Assembly: GCA_026390735.1 (NCBI GenBank)
Contig: JAPLFJ010000060.1
Span: 1 to 50,702, forward strand
Length of the DNA: 50,702 bases
Source of the DNA: Ignavibacteriota bacterium
Lineage (GTDB): Bacteria; Bacteroidota; Ignavibacteria; Tepidaquicellales; Tepidaquicellaceae
Direction: 5' to 3'
In this document: positions 43,467 to 50,702 of the stretch, piece by piece
Position numbering within the stretch: the first letter of the stretch is position 1
Layout of the letters: every line of letters starts with the position of its first letter
The notes under the pieces: generated by a model
Seen by the model: the letters and a program-made list of their open reading frames with translations, nothing else
Told to the model about the DNA's origin: nothing
Database searches by the model: none
Program-made: the position numbers and the translations under genes

Positions 43467-44354
43467 ATGAATAAATATTTAGTTTTATGTTTTCTAGTTT
43501 TGTTTGCAATTGGTTGTAAGAGAGATAATCAAACTGAGCAAATAAAAAGAAATTCGGAAGATTCAATTTCGGGAAAGAACTTATCTAATGAAAATACTTC
43601 TGAAATAAAGAAAGCAGGTAAGGTCAATTCTGACAGTATTGACAGTGAATCTGCAAAATTATTTTCGGGCGTATATACAGGTACTATTCATACATATGGT
43701 ACATGTGTTACGAATGAAGCTAAGGCAAATATATTCTTTGATATAGAGAAATCACCAATCACGATTGTTTATGACGGGACTATTATGGACAAACCGAATA
43801 TAAGAGGTCGAAAAATATTTTTAAACGGAATTGAATTGGGGAAATTTGAAGTTAGAGACAATAATCCAGAATTTATTTATAACGGGAGTATAAATCAATG
43901 GGCTGACGAAGAAGGGGCTGAGAATAAGAGCTTTACATGGACAAAGATTGAATACACAAGTAGTTTAAGAAATAAATATGAAAATTATATTTCTGAGTAT
44001 AAAGCTTTTAAAAAATTCTGGATAGGATTTAAAGAGTCATTTCTGAATGATGATTTTGATAAAATATCCGGGTATGCCAAATATCCGATTATTGATAAGA
44101 CAGGTAGGAAACCCGCAAATCATATTAAATCTGTAAAAGAGCTTAAAACATTTCTTCAGGGCCTTAATGCAGAGCACGCAAATAATTTAAGTAACAATAA
44201 GAATTTAAATAGTGAATTACACGAGCCAGTCAGGTTTACAGATAACGACCCATGTTTTCCAAAGGAATACATTTGGATATCGTTCAGTAATTATCTTGTC
44301 TTTCAATACCTAAACGGTAGTTTCAAGATTACTTCACTTAGATTATTTGAGTAA
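43467..44354 (+). CDS. Two-domain lipoprotein of unknown function
   Basis: A 295-residue lipoprotein (lipobox AIGC, Cys 17) with a polar linker, a beta domain (about 68-170, GVYTGTIHTYGTC...), and a C-terminal domain (about 175-295) starting FKKFWIGFKESFLNDDFDKI. The C-terminal domain is related to the second half of the broken gene at 45713-46374 (FNVF-KDFKKADI and PFIDK versus PIIDK). Such domains occur in many Bacteroidota lipoproteins without a known function. Confidence 0.65.
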   Translation: MNKYLVLCFLVLFAIGCKRDNQTEQIKRNSEDSISGKNLSNENTSEIKKAGKVNSDSIDSESAKLFSGVYTGTIHTYGTCVTNEAKANIFFDIEKSPITIVYDGTIMDKPNIRGRKIFLNGIELGKFEVRDNNPEFIYNGSINQWADEEGAENKSFTWTKIEYTSSLRNKYENYISEYKAFKKFWIGFKESFLNDDFDKISGYAKYPIIDKTGRKPANHIKSVKELKTFLQGLNAEHANNLSNNKNLNSELHEPVRFTDNDPCFPKEYIWISFSNYLVFQYLNGSFKITSLRLFE

Positions 44355-44416
44355 ATAATTAATACAAGATATTTAGAATTTGAGAACCAATAGCTTAAAT
44401 ATTAAATTATAAGTTT

Positions 44417-44812
44417 ATGAAGAAATTAATAATTGTTATTGCTTTTATTCTGATTTGTGTAACTAATATAAGGGCACAAGTCTCTTTTAGCTGTTATTAT
44501 CGCGAATATTGTAAATGGAATGAATATTCCAAAGAATTTGAAGATTGCAAAGGATTCGAGGAATCCTCCTTGTTTGTAATGAACAAAGGCGAGACTATGT
44601 TTACCCATACGATTGAAACAATGAAATCTACATATTATGTTAACGAAAGAGAATATAATAATGAAAAGGAGGTATGGACTTATTATGTTACAAGCGATGT
44701 GGGGAATAAGTACTATTATGTGTTTGATCCGAAGAATAAAGAGGTTAGAGCTTTAGTTTCTAAAGATGGAGAAACCATGTTGATAAGGTTTTTTGTTAAA
44801 GCAGTATTTTAA
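44417..44812 (+). CDS. Small secreted protein of unknown function
   Basis: A 131-residue protein with a signal peptide ending at IRAQ. The mature part is rich in Tyr, Glu and Lys and probably forms a small beta sheet (TYYVNEREYNNEKEVWTYYV, then YYYVFDPKNKEVRALV). I do not recognise the family. It lies in a series of co-oriented secreted proteins with gaps of 60-70 bases. Confidence 0.55.
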   Translation: MKKLIIVIAFILICVTNIRAQVSFSCYYREYCKWNEYSKEFEDCKGFEESSLFVMNKGETMFTHTIETMKSTYYVNEREYNNEKEVWTYYVTSDVGNKYYYVFDPKNKEVRALVSKDGETMLIRFFVKAVF

Positions 44813-44883
44813 CTAAATATTGATAAAAGAGTAAGAAAATATAAAATTTTATCGACAGGAATATTAATAATCAATATATAAAC

Positions 44884-45689
44884 ATGAAACACCTTTATTT
44901 AAAAGCTATAATCATTGTTTTTTTGGGAGTTATAAACGGCAATATGTTTGCACAAAATATTATAGAAACAAAGATAAAAGATAAATTACCGAAAGGAGTA
45001 TTCCTGAGAGAATACGAAAAAATACCTGATATGAAAGTGGATTCTTATTTTGGAATCTATATAGAAAACCCTGTAATAGCTAAAGTACCAAATGAAGATG
45101 GATTTGGTCAAGTGTTATATTATATCTGTTCAGAGAGAACTCTTGGTCAGACAATTTCAGGAATTTACCATCTATTTTTATTTCAGGATAATACAATAAA
45201 ATCCGATATAATAATCCCACCGGCATATTCAGATAATATTACTATGGAACAAGAACTATGCTATTTTAATACTGAATACAATTTATGCTGGCATTTGAAG
45301 ATAAGAATATTTGTGACAGAAATAGCGAATCAAACAACAGCACGACTAACCTTAGAAAAGCTAAATTGATTAATTTTAAGGACTGTACTGGAAGCGGGAA
45401 AAAGTATAATTTTATTTTGGTTGGGACAACTGAGGCTTGCGGATGGGTTTGCTATCTTGTTGCGGGATACAATGAAGAAGTAAATAAAGTCGAAATATTC
45501 GATATAAAATCTCAATATGGAGTCACACAATGGTTCGCAAGGTTCTATCCAAACGAGAAAGGAGAATCCTTTATTGAAATTTTATGTGGAGATCATGGAT
45601 TTGAGTCAAACGTAAGAGAGTTTTATAAATTCAATAAGGCAAACAGAATGTATGAGCTTATTGATGTTGTTGAAACACCCTGTGAATGA
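44884..45689 (+). pseudogene. Frameshifted secreted-protein gene
   Basis: Two overlapping frames appear to be one gene. The first (44884-45369) starts with a signal peptide (ending FAQ) and makes sense to about ELCYFNTEYN. The second (open to 45689) continues as MLAFEDKNI..., with LINFKDCTGSGKKYNFILVG and a plausible C-terminal domain. A shift near 45275-45285 (one base missing in the sequence as given) would join them into a protein of about 265 residues. The last 28 residues of the first frame (CWHLKIRIF...) do not resemble secreted protein sequence. Either a real lesion or a sequence error explains this. Confidence 0.6.
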
Positions 45690-45712
45690 ATTATTTACTA
45701 ATATAAATCAAA

Positions 45713-46374
45713 ATGATACAAGGAAGTAAAGCACTACTATTAATTTTAGTGTCGCCAATGTTATTTTCTTATGCTTATAAGAAAACGCAGGTCAATGATA
45801 AAGAAAATGTTGCATACATAACGGATACAATTGGCAAAGAAACAAGAAATGAAAGTCACACTATTGAGAAAGACAGGATATTTATAAAACTATCACCATT
45901 GGAACTCAAGAGTGGATGGTAGAAAACCTAAATGTTGATCATTACCGAAACGGAGATTTGATACCTGAGATTAGAGATTTTAATGTATTTTGAAAAGATT
46001 TTAAAAAAGCTGATATTTAAGAAGATAAAAAAACTATACTGAAAATGACTAATATACCTTTTATAGATAAAAACCGGGATGTTTATGATGAATCTTCTCG
46101 AAGTTCAGGGTCTTTAACTTCTTTATCTGAGGAAGAGTTTTTAGATAATTATAATAATATATTTAAAAATGATGTAATAAAAACAATAAAAACGGTGAAA
46201 TTTAAATCTTTGGGGATTCCTGAATATGAAAACTATGCTACAAAAGGATCTGGGATCTATAGATTAAGCAAAGATGCATATTTATTGGAAGTTGAATGTA
46301 TGGAGCCACATCTGTTTATTCTTAAAAAGAAAGACGGTGTTTTTAAACTTACAATTATTCCTTATCAGGAATGA
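45713..46374 (+). pseudogene. Broken gene: signal peptide, FISUMP segment and C-terminal domain
   Basis: A signal-peptide start at 45713 (MIQGSKALLL...) shifts frame near 45875. The following frame reads DIYKTITIGTQEWMVENLN and VDHYRNGDLIPE, an unmistakable start of a FISUMP domain (Fibrobacter succinogenes major paralogous domain). The same frame then runs through a TGA at 45991-45993 (a Trp is expected: FNVF-W-KDFKKA) and a TAA at 46018-46020 into the ORF at 46045-46374. That ORF is homologous to the C-terminal domain of 43467-44354. One frameshift and two stops indicate a decaying gene. The separate ORFs 45713-45922 and 46045-46374 should not be treated as genes. Confidence 0.65.
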
Positions 46375-46412
46375 TTTAATAACTAATTTTAAAAAATTAT
46401 AAATAAAACATT

Positions 46413-46889
46413 ATGATGTACAAATATTTAATTCTAGTGCTTTTTATGTTATTGTCGTTTTCATTTTCTTTGGGACAAACACTTGAATTGTTTGGTCAGA
46501 AAGTTACTTTTGGAGCAACATTGAGTGAGCAGAATAATAACTTTTGGGAAGAAGGCGGCCAAATTGAAAGTGATGCTTCTTACCTTGAGGTTTATGAGGG
46601 TGATAATTTGGATGGTTGGTTTTATAAAAAACAATTAGTTACACTTGATGTTAATATGTGGAGTAACAAAGTATGTAGCGAAATTGAGGATTTAATTATA
46701 AACTTAAAGCCATATAATCAATATACGATATTTAAAGAAGTTGAGATTCTCTATGAGATATATCAAACAAATGATTATTATATTAGCAGGTCAAGCAGTA
46801 GCAAAAGTAAAGAATATACTATTATACCTGTAAAAGTGTTAGAAAATATTCGTAGAACACATTCCGAATATCTGAGCAAGTTGTTTTGA
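46413..46889 (+). CDS. Secreted protein of unknown function
   Basis: A 158-residue protein with a signal peptide (MMYKYLILVLFMLLSFSF..., ending LGQ). The mature part has no recognised motif. It contains a Ser-rich patch (YYISRSSSSKSKEY) near the C-terminus. The ribosome binding site is weak, as for most genes here. Confidence 0.55.
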   Translation: MMYKYLILVLFMLLSFSFSLGQTLELFGQKVTFGATLSEQNNNFWEEGGQIESDASYLEVYEGDNLDGWFYKKQLVTLDVNMWSNKVCSEIEDLIINLKPYNQYTIFKEVEILYEIYQTNDYYISRSSSSKSKEYTIIPVKVLENIRRTHSEYLSKLF

Positions 46890-46950
46890 TTTGAAAAAGA
46901 TTAAAAACTTGAGAAATAATATTAACTTATAATAACTTAATTATCAAAAT

Positions 46951-47862
46951 ATGAAGAAACAGTATTTTATATTCGCTGCCCTTTTAGTTTTTGGTTTTGG
47001 GAATGCTTTTTGCCAGAATTATGAAAGTATTAAGAGTTACAATAAATATTTAAATGGGTTATCAACTTCAGACTTTAAAAACATTTCGAAAGCTATTACA
47101 TATTTCGAGAAAAACATTTCTACATTAACTCCTGAAGAACGTGATTATGGGTATGTGGAATTTAGAAGGTTTTACAATAAAGTTGATTCTGTTTTCGGTA
47201 TTGTATTAGGAACCGGAGACCCAAATTACACACCTAGGGATAAGATTTATACTAAGTGCTTTGACCCCAAATATGAGAATGGTAAGGAGGTTTTAGATTT
47301 TAAAAAATCCTTAATGGAAAACGGTTTTGAAATTAGCATTGGAAGTGAACCAGGATATTATGTGCGGGAAGTACCAGGTTTTATGATTGAAAAGTTTGGG
47401 AAATATGTTTCACCTCAAATAAGTGAATATTTAAAATTGCGGGAAGTAGATTTACAAACTCCTGCTTATTATGATATTTATATTTGGATTAGTGCCGATG
47501 AAATGGGTAATCGGTTAAAGGATTGGGATAAATACATGAGTGAATATCCAAATTCCCCCTTTTTTGAAAATTCTAAATTAGAAATGAAAAGATATTTTAA
47601 TGATTTTCTGTGTATTTTTTTACCGTATGTTGACCAAAATCCAAATGGAGAAACTAATCTTATGGTGTTTGATATGAGTGGTAAAATGCTAGAGTCCGGT
47701 AAATCTCTTTACGAAAAACTAATTGCAGAATGCGGAGATAGTTACTTAGGCAATTTGCTAAGAGAATACTACGCTGTATTGAAAAAAACAGGGTTCAAAA
47801 GGAATTCAAAGACAATCGAATTTCTAAAAGGAAAAGGGTTTGAGTTTTATGATGAAAATTAA
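46951..47862 (+). CDS. Secreted helical protein of unknown function
   Basis: A 303-residue protein with a signal peptide ending at FCQ. The mature part is predominantly helical (FKNISKAITYFEKNISTL, in two blocks, and SEYPNSPFFENSKLEMKRYF), with spacing that recalls TPR or Bacteroidota lipoproteins of unknown role. Its last codons overlap the start of the beta-propeller lipoprotein by about 14 bases, so the two are co-translated and may act together. Confidence 0.62.
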   Translation: MKKQYFIFAALLVFGFGNAFCQNYESIKSYNKYLNGLSTSDFKNISKAITYFEKNISTLTPEERDYGYVEFRRFYNKVDSVFGIVLGTGDPNYTPRDKIYTKCFDPKYENGKEVLDFKKSLMENGFEISIGSEPGYYVREVPGFMIEKFGKYVSPQISEYLKLREVDLQTPAYYDIYIWISADEMGNRLKDWDKYMSEYPNSPFFENSKLEMKRYFNDFLCIFLPYVDQNPNGETNLMVFDMSGKMLESGKSLYEKLIAECGDSYLGNLLREYYAVLKKTGFKRNSKTIEFLKGKGFEFYDEN

Positions 47863-49348
47863 AGTATGTATGAAATGTTTATTAACATTAGCTATTTTTG
47901 TTGTAACAACCGTTTCTTGTAAATTAGAAAGGAAAAGTGAGACAGATGTAATCCCAAATCCAGTAGTTGTTGATTCTGTGAAACAAATTGATGATTATGA
48001 GATTATTGTTGGGTCTTTTCTTGGGGATGATAAACGATGTTACTATGGTGAAGAACCTCCTTCAACATTAAATTTAATGTGGAAATGCTGGCTTGGGGGT
48101 GCACCATCTCATATGCCTTATCATAACGGAGAATCTAATATGCGCTTTGGAGCTGGATGGACAGGGCAACCGCTTTTATTCAGAGAAAAAGGAATCCTTT
48201 ATCTGCTACAAGGGTCTTATGATTATAACCTTCGAAAGATTGATGCTTTAACGGGTGAAGTTGTTTGGAAATATTTATTTGATGATGCAGTTAAGGGAAC
48301 CGGGACTTTGTTTTACAATAAAAAGGGGGCGAGTGAAGAGAATAAGCTTGTAATGCTTCAGGGCAGTCGACAACCCACCAACAAGGATTATAATTACAGG
48401 GGTATATCGGCAGTTAACGGAGAAGAACTTTTCAGGACGAAAGTTGTACGTACAAGCAGTTTCAGCAGGGACGTGGATGGATCTGCTTTGATTGTTGGAG
48501 ATACAGCTTATATAGGACTTGAAAATGGGATCTTCAAAGTGTTTAATCCAAATGATGACAATGCGTCGGTAAATGGAAAATTTTATGAGCCAGAATTGTA
48601 TAATGAAATAAATTTATTTACATCAAAAGATGTAGCCAGAGTAGGCGGAAATATTGTTACTGAGTCTTCTCCCTCGATTCTTAACGGGAAAATATACATC
48701 ACTTCAGGTACTGGATACGTTTACGGATATAACATAGAAAAAGGTGAAATTGACTGGGAATATTTTATTGGTTCGGATTTAAATGGTTCGCCAGTTGTTA
48801 CAGAGGATAATTGTTTACTCGTTCCGGTTGAGAAACAATACATTACAGGAAATGGAGGGGTTTTAAAACTTAATCCAGAAAAACCTCCTGAAGATGCTCT
48901 TGTTTGGTACTATCCTGTTGGAAATCTAAAGTTGCTTTCCTGGGATGGGGGAGTGATTGGAAGCACATGTATAAATGATAAATATAAATCAAAAGAAACA
49001 AAATCACTTTCGGCATTTATTGGAATAGATGGATATTTGTATATAGTTGATTATAAATCTATGGATGGTACTGCAAAGAGTTTTGACGGAAAAACAACAG
49101 TGGATAAACCTGAATTAATATTCAAATATAAAGTAGGGTCATCAATTTCCTCTCCAATAATTTTTAAAGATAAACTAATTGCCTGCGGTTATGGGGGAAT
49201 CTTTCTTTTCAAATTTGATAAAGATTATAATTTCACATTAATTGAAAGCAAGAGTTATACTTTTGAAGGCACGCCAATCGTTTATAACGGGAAAATATAC
49301 GTTGCTTCAAAAGACGGTTGGTTGTATTGTTTCGGGGATGAGGAATGA
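47849..49348 (+). CDS. PQQ-like beta-propeller lipoprotein
   Basis: From the ATG at 47849 (499 residues) the signal peptide ends in a lipobox VVTTVSC. A TTG nine bases earlier is a less likely start. The body is an eight-bladed-type propeller: LRKIDALTGEVVWKY, YNIEKGEIDWEYFIGSDLNGSP, in blocks, and ASKDGWLYCFGDEE at the end, which is the usual closing strand of BamB/PQQ-type repeats. No PQQ-binding or catalytic residues can be claimed. BamB-like scaffolds or ligand-binding proteins are the closest known types. Confidence 0.82.
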   Translation: MMKIKVCMKCLLTLAIFVVTTVSCKLERKSETDVIPNPVVVDSVKQIDDYEIIVGSFLGDDKRCYYGEEPPSTLNLMWKCWLGGAPSHMPYHNGESNMRFGAGWTGQPLLFREKGILYLLQGSYDYNLRKIDALTGEVVWKYLFDDAVKGTGTLFYNKKGASEENKLVMLQGSRQPTNKDYNYRGISAVNGEELFRTKVVRTSSFSRDVDGSALIVGDTAYIGLENGIFKVFNPNDDNASVNGKFYEPELYNEINLFTSKDVARVGGNIVTESSPSILNGKIYITSGTGYVYGYNIEKGEIDWEYFIGSDLNGSPVVTEDNCLLVPVEKQYITGNGGVLKLNPEKPPEDALVWYYPVGNLKLLSWDGGVIGSTCINDKYKSKETKSLSAFIGIDGYLYIVDYKSMDGTAKSFDGKTTVDKPELIFKYKVGSSISSPIIFKDKLIACGYGGIFLFKFDKDYNFTLIESKSYTFEGTPIVYNGKIYVASKDGWLYCFGDEE

Positions 49349-49480
49349 GGCTTCAATTGATGACGTCGTTTTTCCCTATTACTGAGGTATTAGAAGCAAA
49401 GACTTTCAGAATTAAACCTACGAAATTGGTTCATCGCAAAACACATAAGTATTACCATAATTAATTAAAGGAGCTATTTG

Positions 49481-49497
49481 TCCGCTATTTAGGCGGA
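49481..49497. repeat. Small hairpin in the gap after the propeller gene
   Basis: TCCGC (49481-49485), the loop TATTTAG, and GCGGA (49493-49497) form a five-pair hairpin with GC-rich arms in an otherwise AT-rich gap. It is followed by GGGCAAAAAAGGG but no T-run, so a classical terminator is not supported. Confidence 0.35.
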
Positions 49498-49631
49498 AAA
49501 TAGGGCAAAAAAGGGTAATCAAGACGAGAAAAAACCTCAAAAACAGCTTAGAATCGCCACCTTTAAGGTTTTTATATAAATATCAGTTATTTAGTCAGCA
49601 AAACACTTTTGCTTACACAAAAAACACTTTA

Positions 49632-49922
49632 TTGCCAAAATTAATTTCTCAAAGGTCTGAAATAAACCGATATATTTATAATGATAAAAACCAGAACAAA
49701 GATATAATTGAATTCAAAAAATTAATATTAAGCTGGGTTAATGCATACGTAAAATATGGAGAAGATCTTGTTGACTATGGCTACAAATCAAATTATGTGG
49801 GTGACAGAATGTGGAGAGATTATGGATATATTTTATACGATGATAAAGATAAAGGTTATAATCTTCATCAAAAGGTACTGAAAAAATATAAAAGTATAAA
49901 AACATTGTTCAATATTAACTGA
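49632..49922 (+). CDS. Short ORF of unknown function, start uncertain
   Basis: A 96-residue frame beginning at TTG 49632 and ending in a normal stop, with a polar, helical composition (KKLILSWVNAYVKYGEDLVDYG). The same frame is open back to 49461 without an ATG or ribosome binding site, so the true start is unclear and the piece may be the 3' end of a damaged gene. No signal peptide is visible in contrast to its neighbours. The family is not recognised. Confidence 0.4.
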   Translation: MPKLISQRSEINRYIYNDKNQNKDIIEFKKLILSWVNAYVKYGEDLVDYGYKSNYVGDRMWRDYGYILYDDKDKGYNLHQKVLKKYKSIKTLFNIN

Positions 49923-49966
49923 ATCGATTAAATATTAATTGAATCGATAATGAAAATCCAGTATCA

Positions 49967-50602
49967 ATGAAAATAATTGTCTGTTTAATAGTATTTATTC
50001 TAATAAATGGCTTTTCTTGCAAAGGAAACAAGGATGCCGAGAGTTCTTATTTCAATACTAAGAAAGAGAATGAAAGTTTGATAGTTGATAGTACAGATAA
50101 AAAAGCTGAAGAGTATTTAATAATAGATACTAATGTTTGTATAGATAATTCCCGTCATATATCACCTGTTATTGGTCATTTAAAAACAGGAATGAATATC
50201 CCAAATTTGAAAATTGAGGTATTTTTTGATACAACTAAATTATTAGAAGGATTGCAGTATATAAATATCATTGATTCTTTAACCTGCAAAATGATACAAA
50301 GGATTAGTACATCAGATATAAAATTAAACAAAAATCAGAGTGAGGAACTTATTTCCTTTACAGAATTGCACTTTGATTACTACAATCTTGACGATTATTT
50401 AGATATATATTTCATGCAAGATTGTGGTGCACATGGACCTTGTACCGGATATTATTTCTTATATGACATGAAAAAAGGGAAATATGTGTATGCAAAGGAA
50501 TATGATAAGTTGTTTGATATAAGTGTTGACAGAAAGAAGAAATTGATTTATTCGGCTAATAATGTTATGCTTCAGATGGAATTGGACAAATTAAATCATT
50601 AA
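49967..50602 (+). CDS. Lipoprotein of unknown function
   Basis: A 211-residue lipoprotein with MKIIVCLIVFILINGFSC and Cys 18. The mature part has LHFDYYNLDDYLDIYFMQD and CGAHGPCTGYYFLYD, a VCBS-like or FG-GAP-like Asp-rich pattern with two Cys residues. Such a Bacteroidota lipoprotein domain has been seen in XAC2610-like proteins, which this resembles weakly. It is the last complete gene before the right edge. Confidence 0.6.
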   Translation: MKIIVCLIVFILINGFSCKGNKDAESSYFNTKKENESLIVDSTDKKAEEYLIIDTNVCIDNSRHISPVIGHLKTGMNIPNLKIEVFFDTTKLLEGLQYINIIDSLTCKMIQRISTSDIKLNKNQSEELISFTELHFDYYNLDDYLDIYFMQDCGAHGPCTGYYFLYDMKKGKYVYAKEYDKLFDISVDRKKKLIYSANNVMLQMELDKLNH

Positions 50603-50625
50603 ATTTGTAGAAAAGGAGATTTAAG

Positions 50626-50702
50626 ATGTCAAAGTACAAAGTTATTTCATCAAGGGACAAAGTTCTGATTTTGAGAGAACTACTTGAAAACAAGGTTCCA
50701 AT
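50626..50702 (+). CDS. Start of a possible transposase or HTH protein (partial)
   Basis: ATG at 50626 after a strong AAAAGGAG (50611-50618). The 25 codons before the window edge read MSKYKVISSRDKVLILRELLENKVP. This resembles the first helix of IS3-type OrfA or other HTH transposases (regulator start, then EKVxILREHLENKVP), recalled from memory. The strong ribosome binding site differs from its neighbours and fits a mobile gene. Without more sequence the family cannot be settled. Confidence 0.4.
   Translation, partial: MSKYKVISSRDKVLILRELLENKVP

Noticed and set aside
1-50702. tRNA, rRNA and riboswitch search by eye
   Set aside because: No cloverleaf, conserved rRNA segment or known riboswitch core was recognised. 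A covariance-model search would be decisive and could not be run.

Overview
The window is AT-rich DNA (judged by eye at about 30% GC) from a member of the Bacteroidota or a neighbouring lineage such as Ignavibacteria or Kapabacteria. The evidence is promoter-like TAnnTTTG boxes, weak or absent Shine-Dalgarno sequences, many secreted proteins and lipoproteins, a WG-repeat protein and the remnant of a FISUMP domain. Genus and species cannot be named from the sequence.

Left part (1-14.2 kb). The tail of a probable transposase cuts off a small secreted-protein gene at the extreme left edge. Two similar envelope O-acylation modules follow on the minus strand. Each pairs an MBOAT acyltransferase with one or two SGNH-fold proteins (306-3860 and 8345-10643), and the second also has an esterase (10640-11521). 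Between them lie an SGNH-like secreted protein, an amino-acid permease that lacks an ordinary start codon, a lipoprotein and a secreted alpha/beta hydrolase. A 17-unit WG-repeat protein with its own promoter and a small lipoprotein complete the section.

Central part (14.3-42.3 kb). The centre is a 23.5 kb run of 19 tightly packed minus-strand genes (14291-37828), apparently one operon. It encodes seven single-pass transmembrane Ser/Thr kinases, one PP2C phosphatase joined to a membrane anchor, and four FHA proteins. Two of the FHA proteins join an extracytoplasmic domain (VWA or trypsin-like protease) to a cytoplasmic FHA domain. It also encodes a kinase-less receptor-like protein, TPR proteins (one ending in a probable outer-membrane barrel) and three peptidoglycan-type hydrolases: a GH3 NagZ-like enzyme, an NlpC/P60 protein and an M14/AstE-like carboxypeptidase. 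A divergent three-gene unit (38535-42301) encodes an M48 protease, a LEA2 lipoprotein and an ABC transporter with three FHA domains. A short threonine motif, roughly [K/R/N/S]-T-[V/I/M]-[I/Y/F], recurs just before the membrane segment of all seven kinases and also in several FHA proteins. I infer an envelope-sensing phosphosignalling system: periplasmic domains sense the wall or envelope, the kinases phosphorylate themselves and partners, FHA proteins read phosphothreonine, PP2C resets the system, and wall hydrolases and the FHA-ABC transporter may act as outputs.

Right part (42.3-50.7 kb). A plus-strand series of small lipoproteins and secreted proteins of unknown function follows, with one PQQ-type beta-propeller lipoprotein. 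At least two genes here are broken: a frameshifted secreted protein (44884-45689) and a FISUMP-type gene with one frameshift and two in-frame stops (45713-46374). The window ends in the first codons of a gene that may be a transposase or other helix-turn-helix protein, with a much stronger ribosome binding site than its neighbours.
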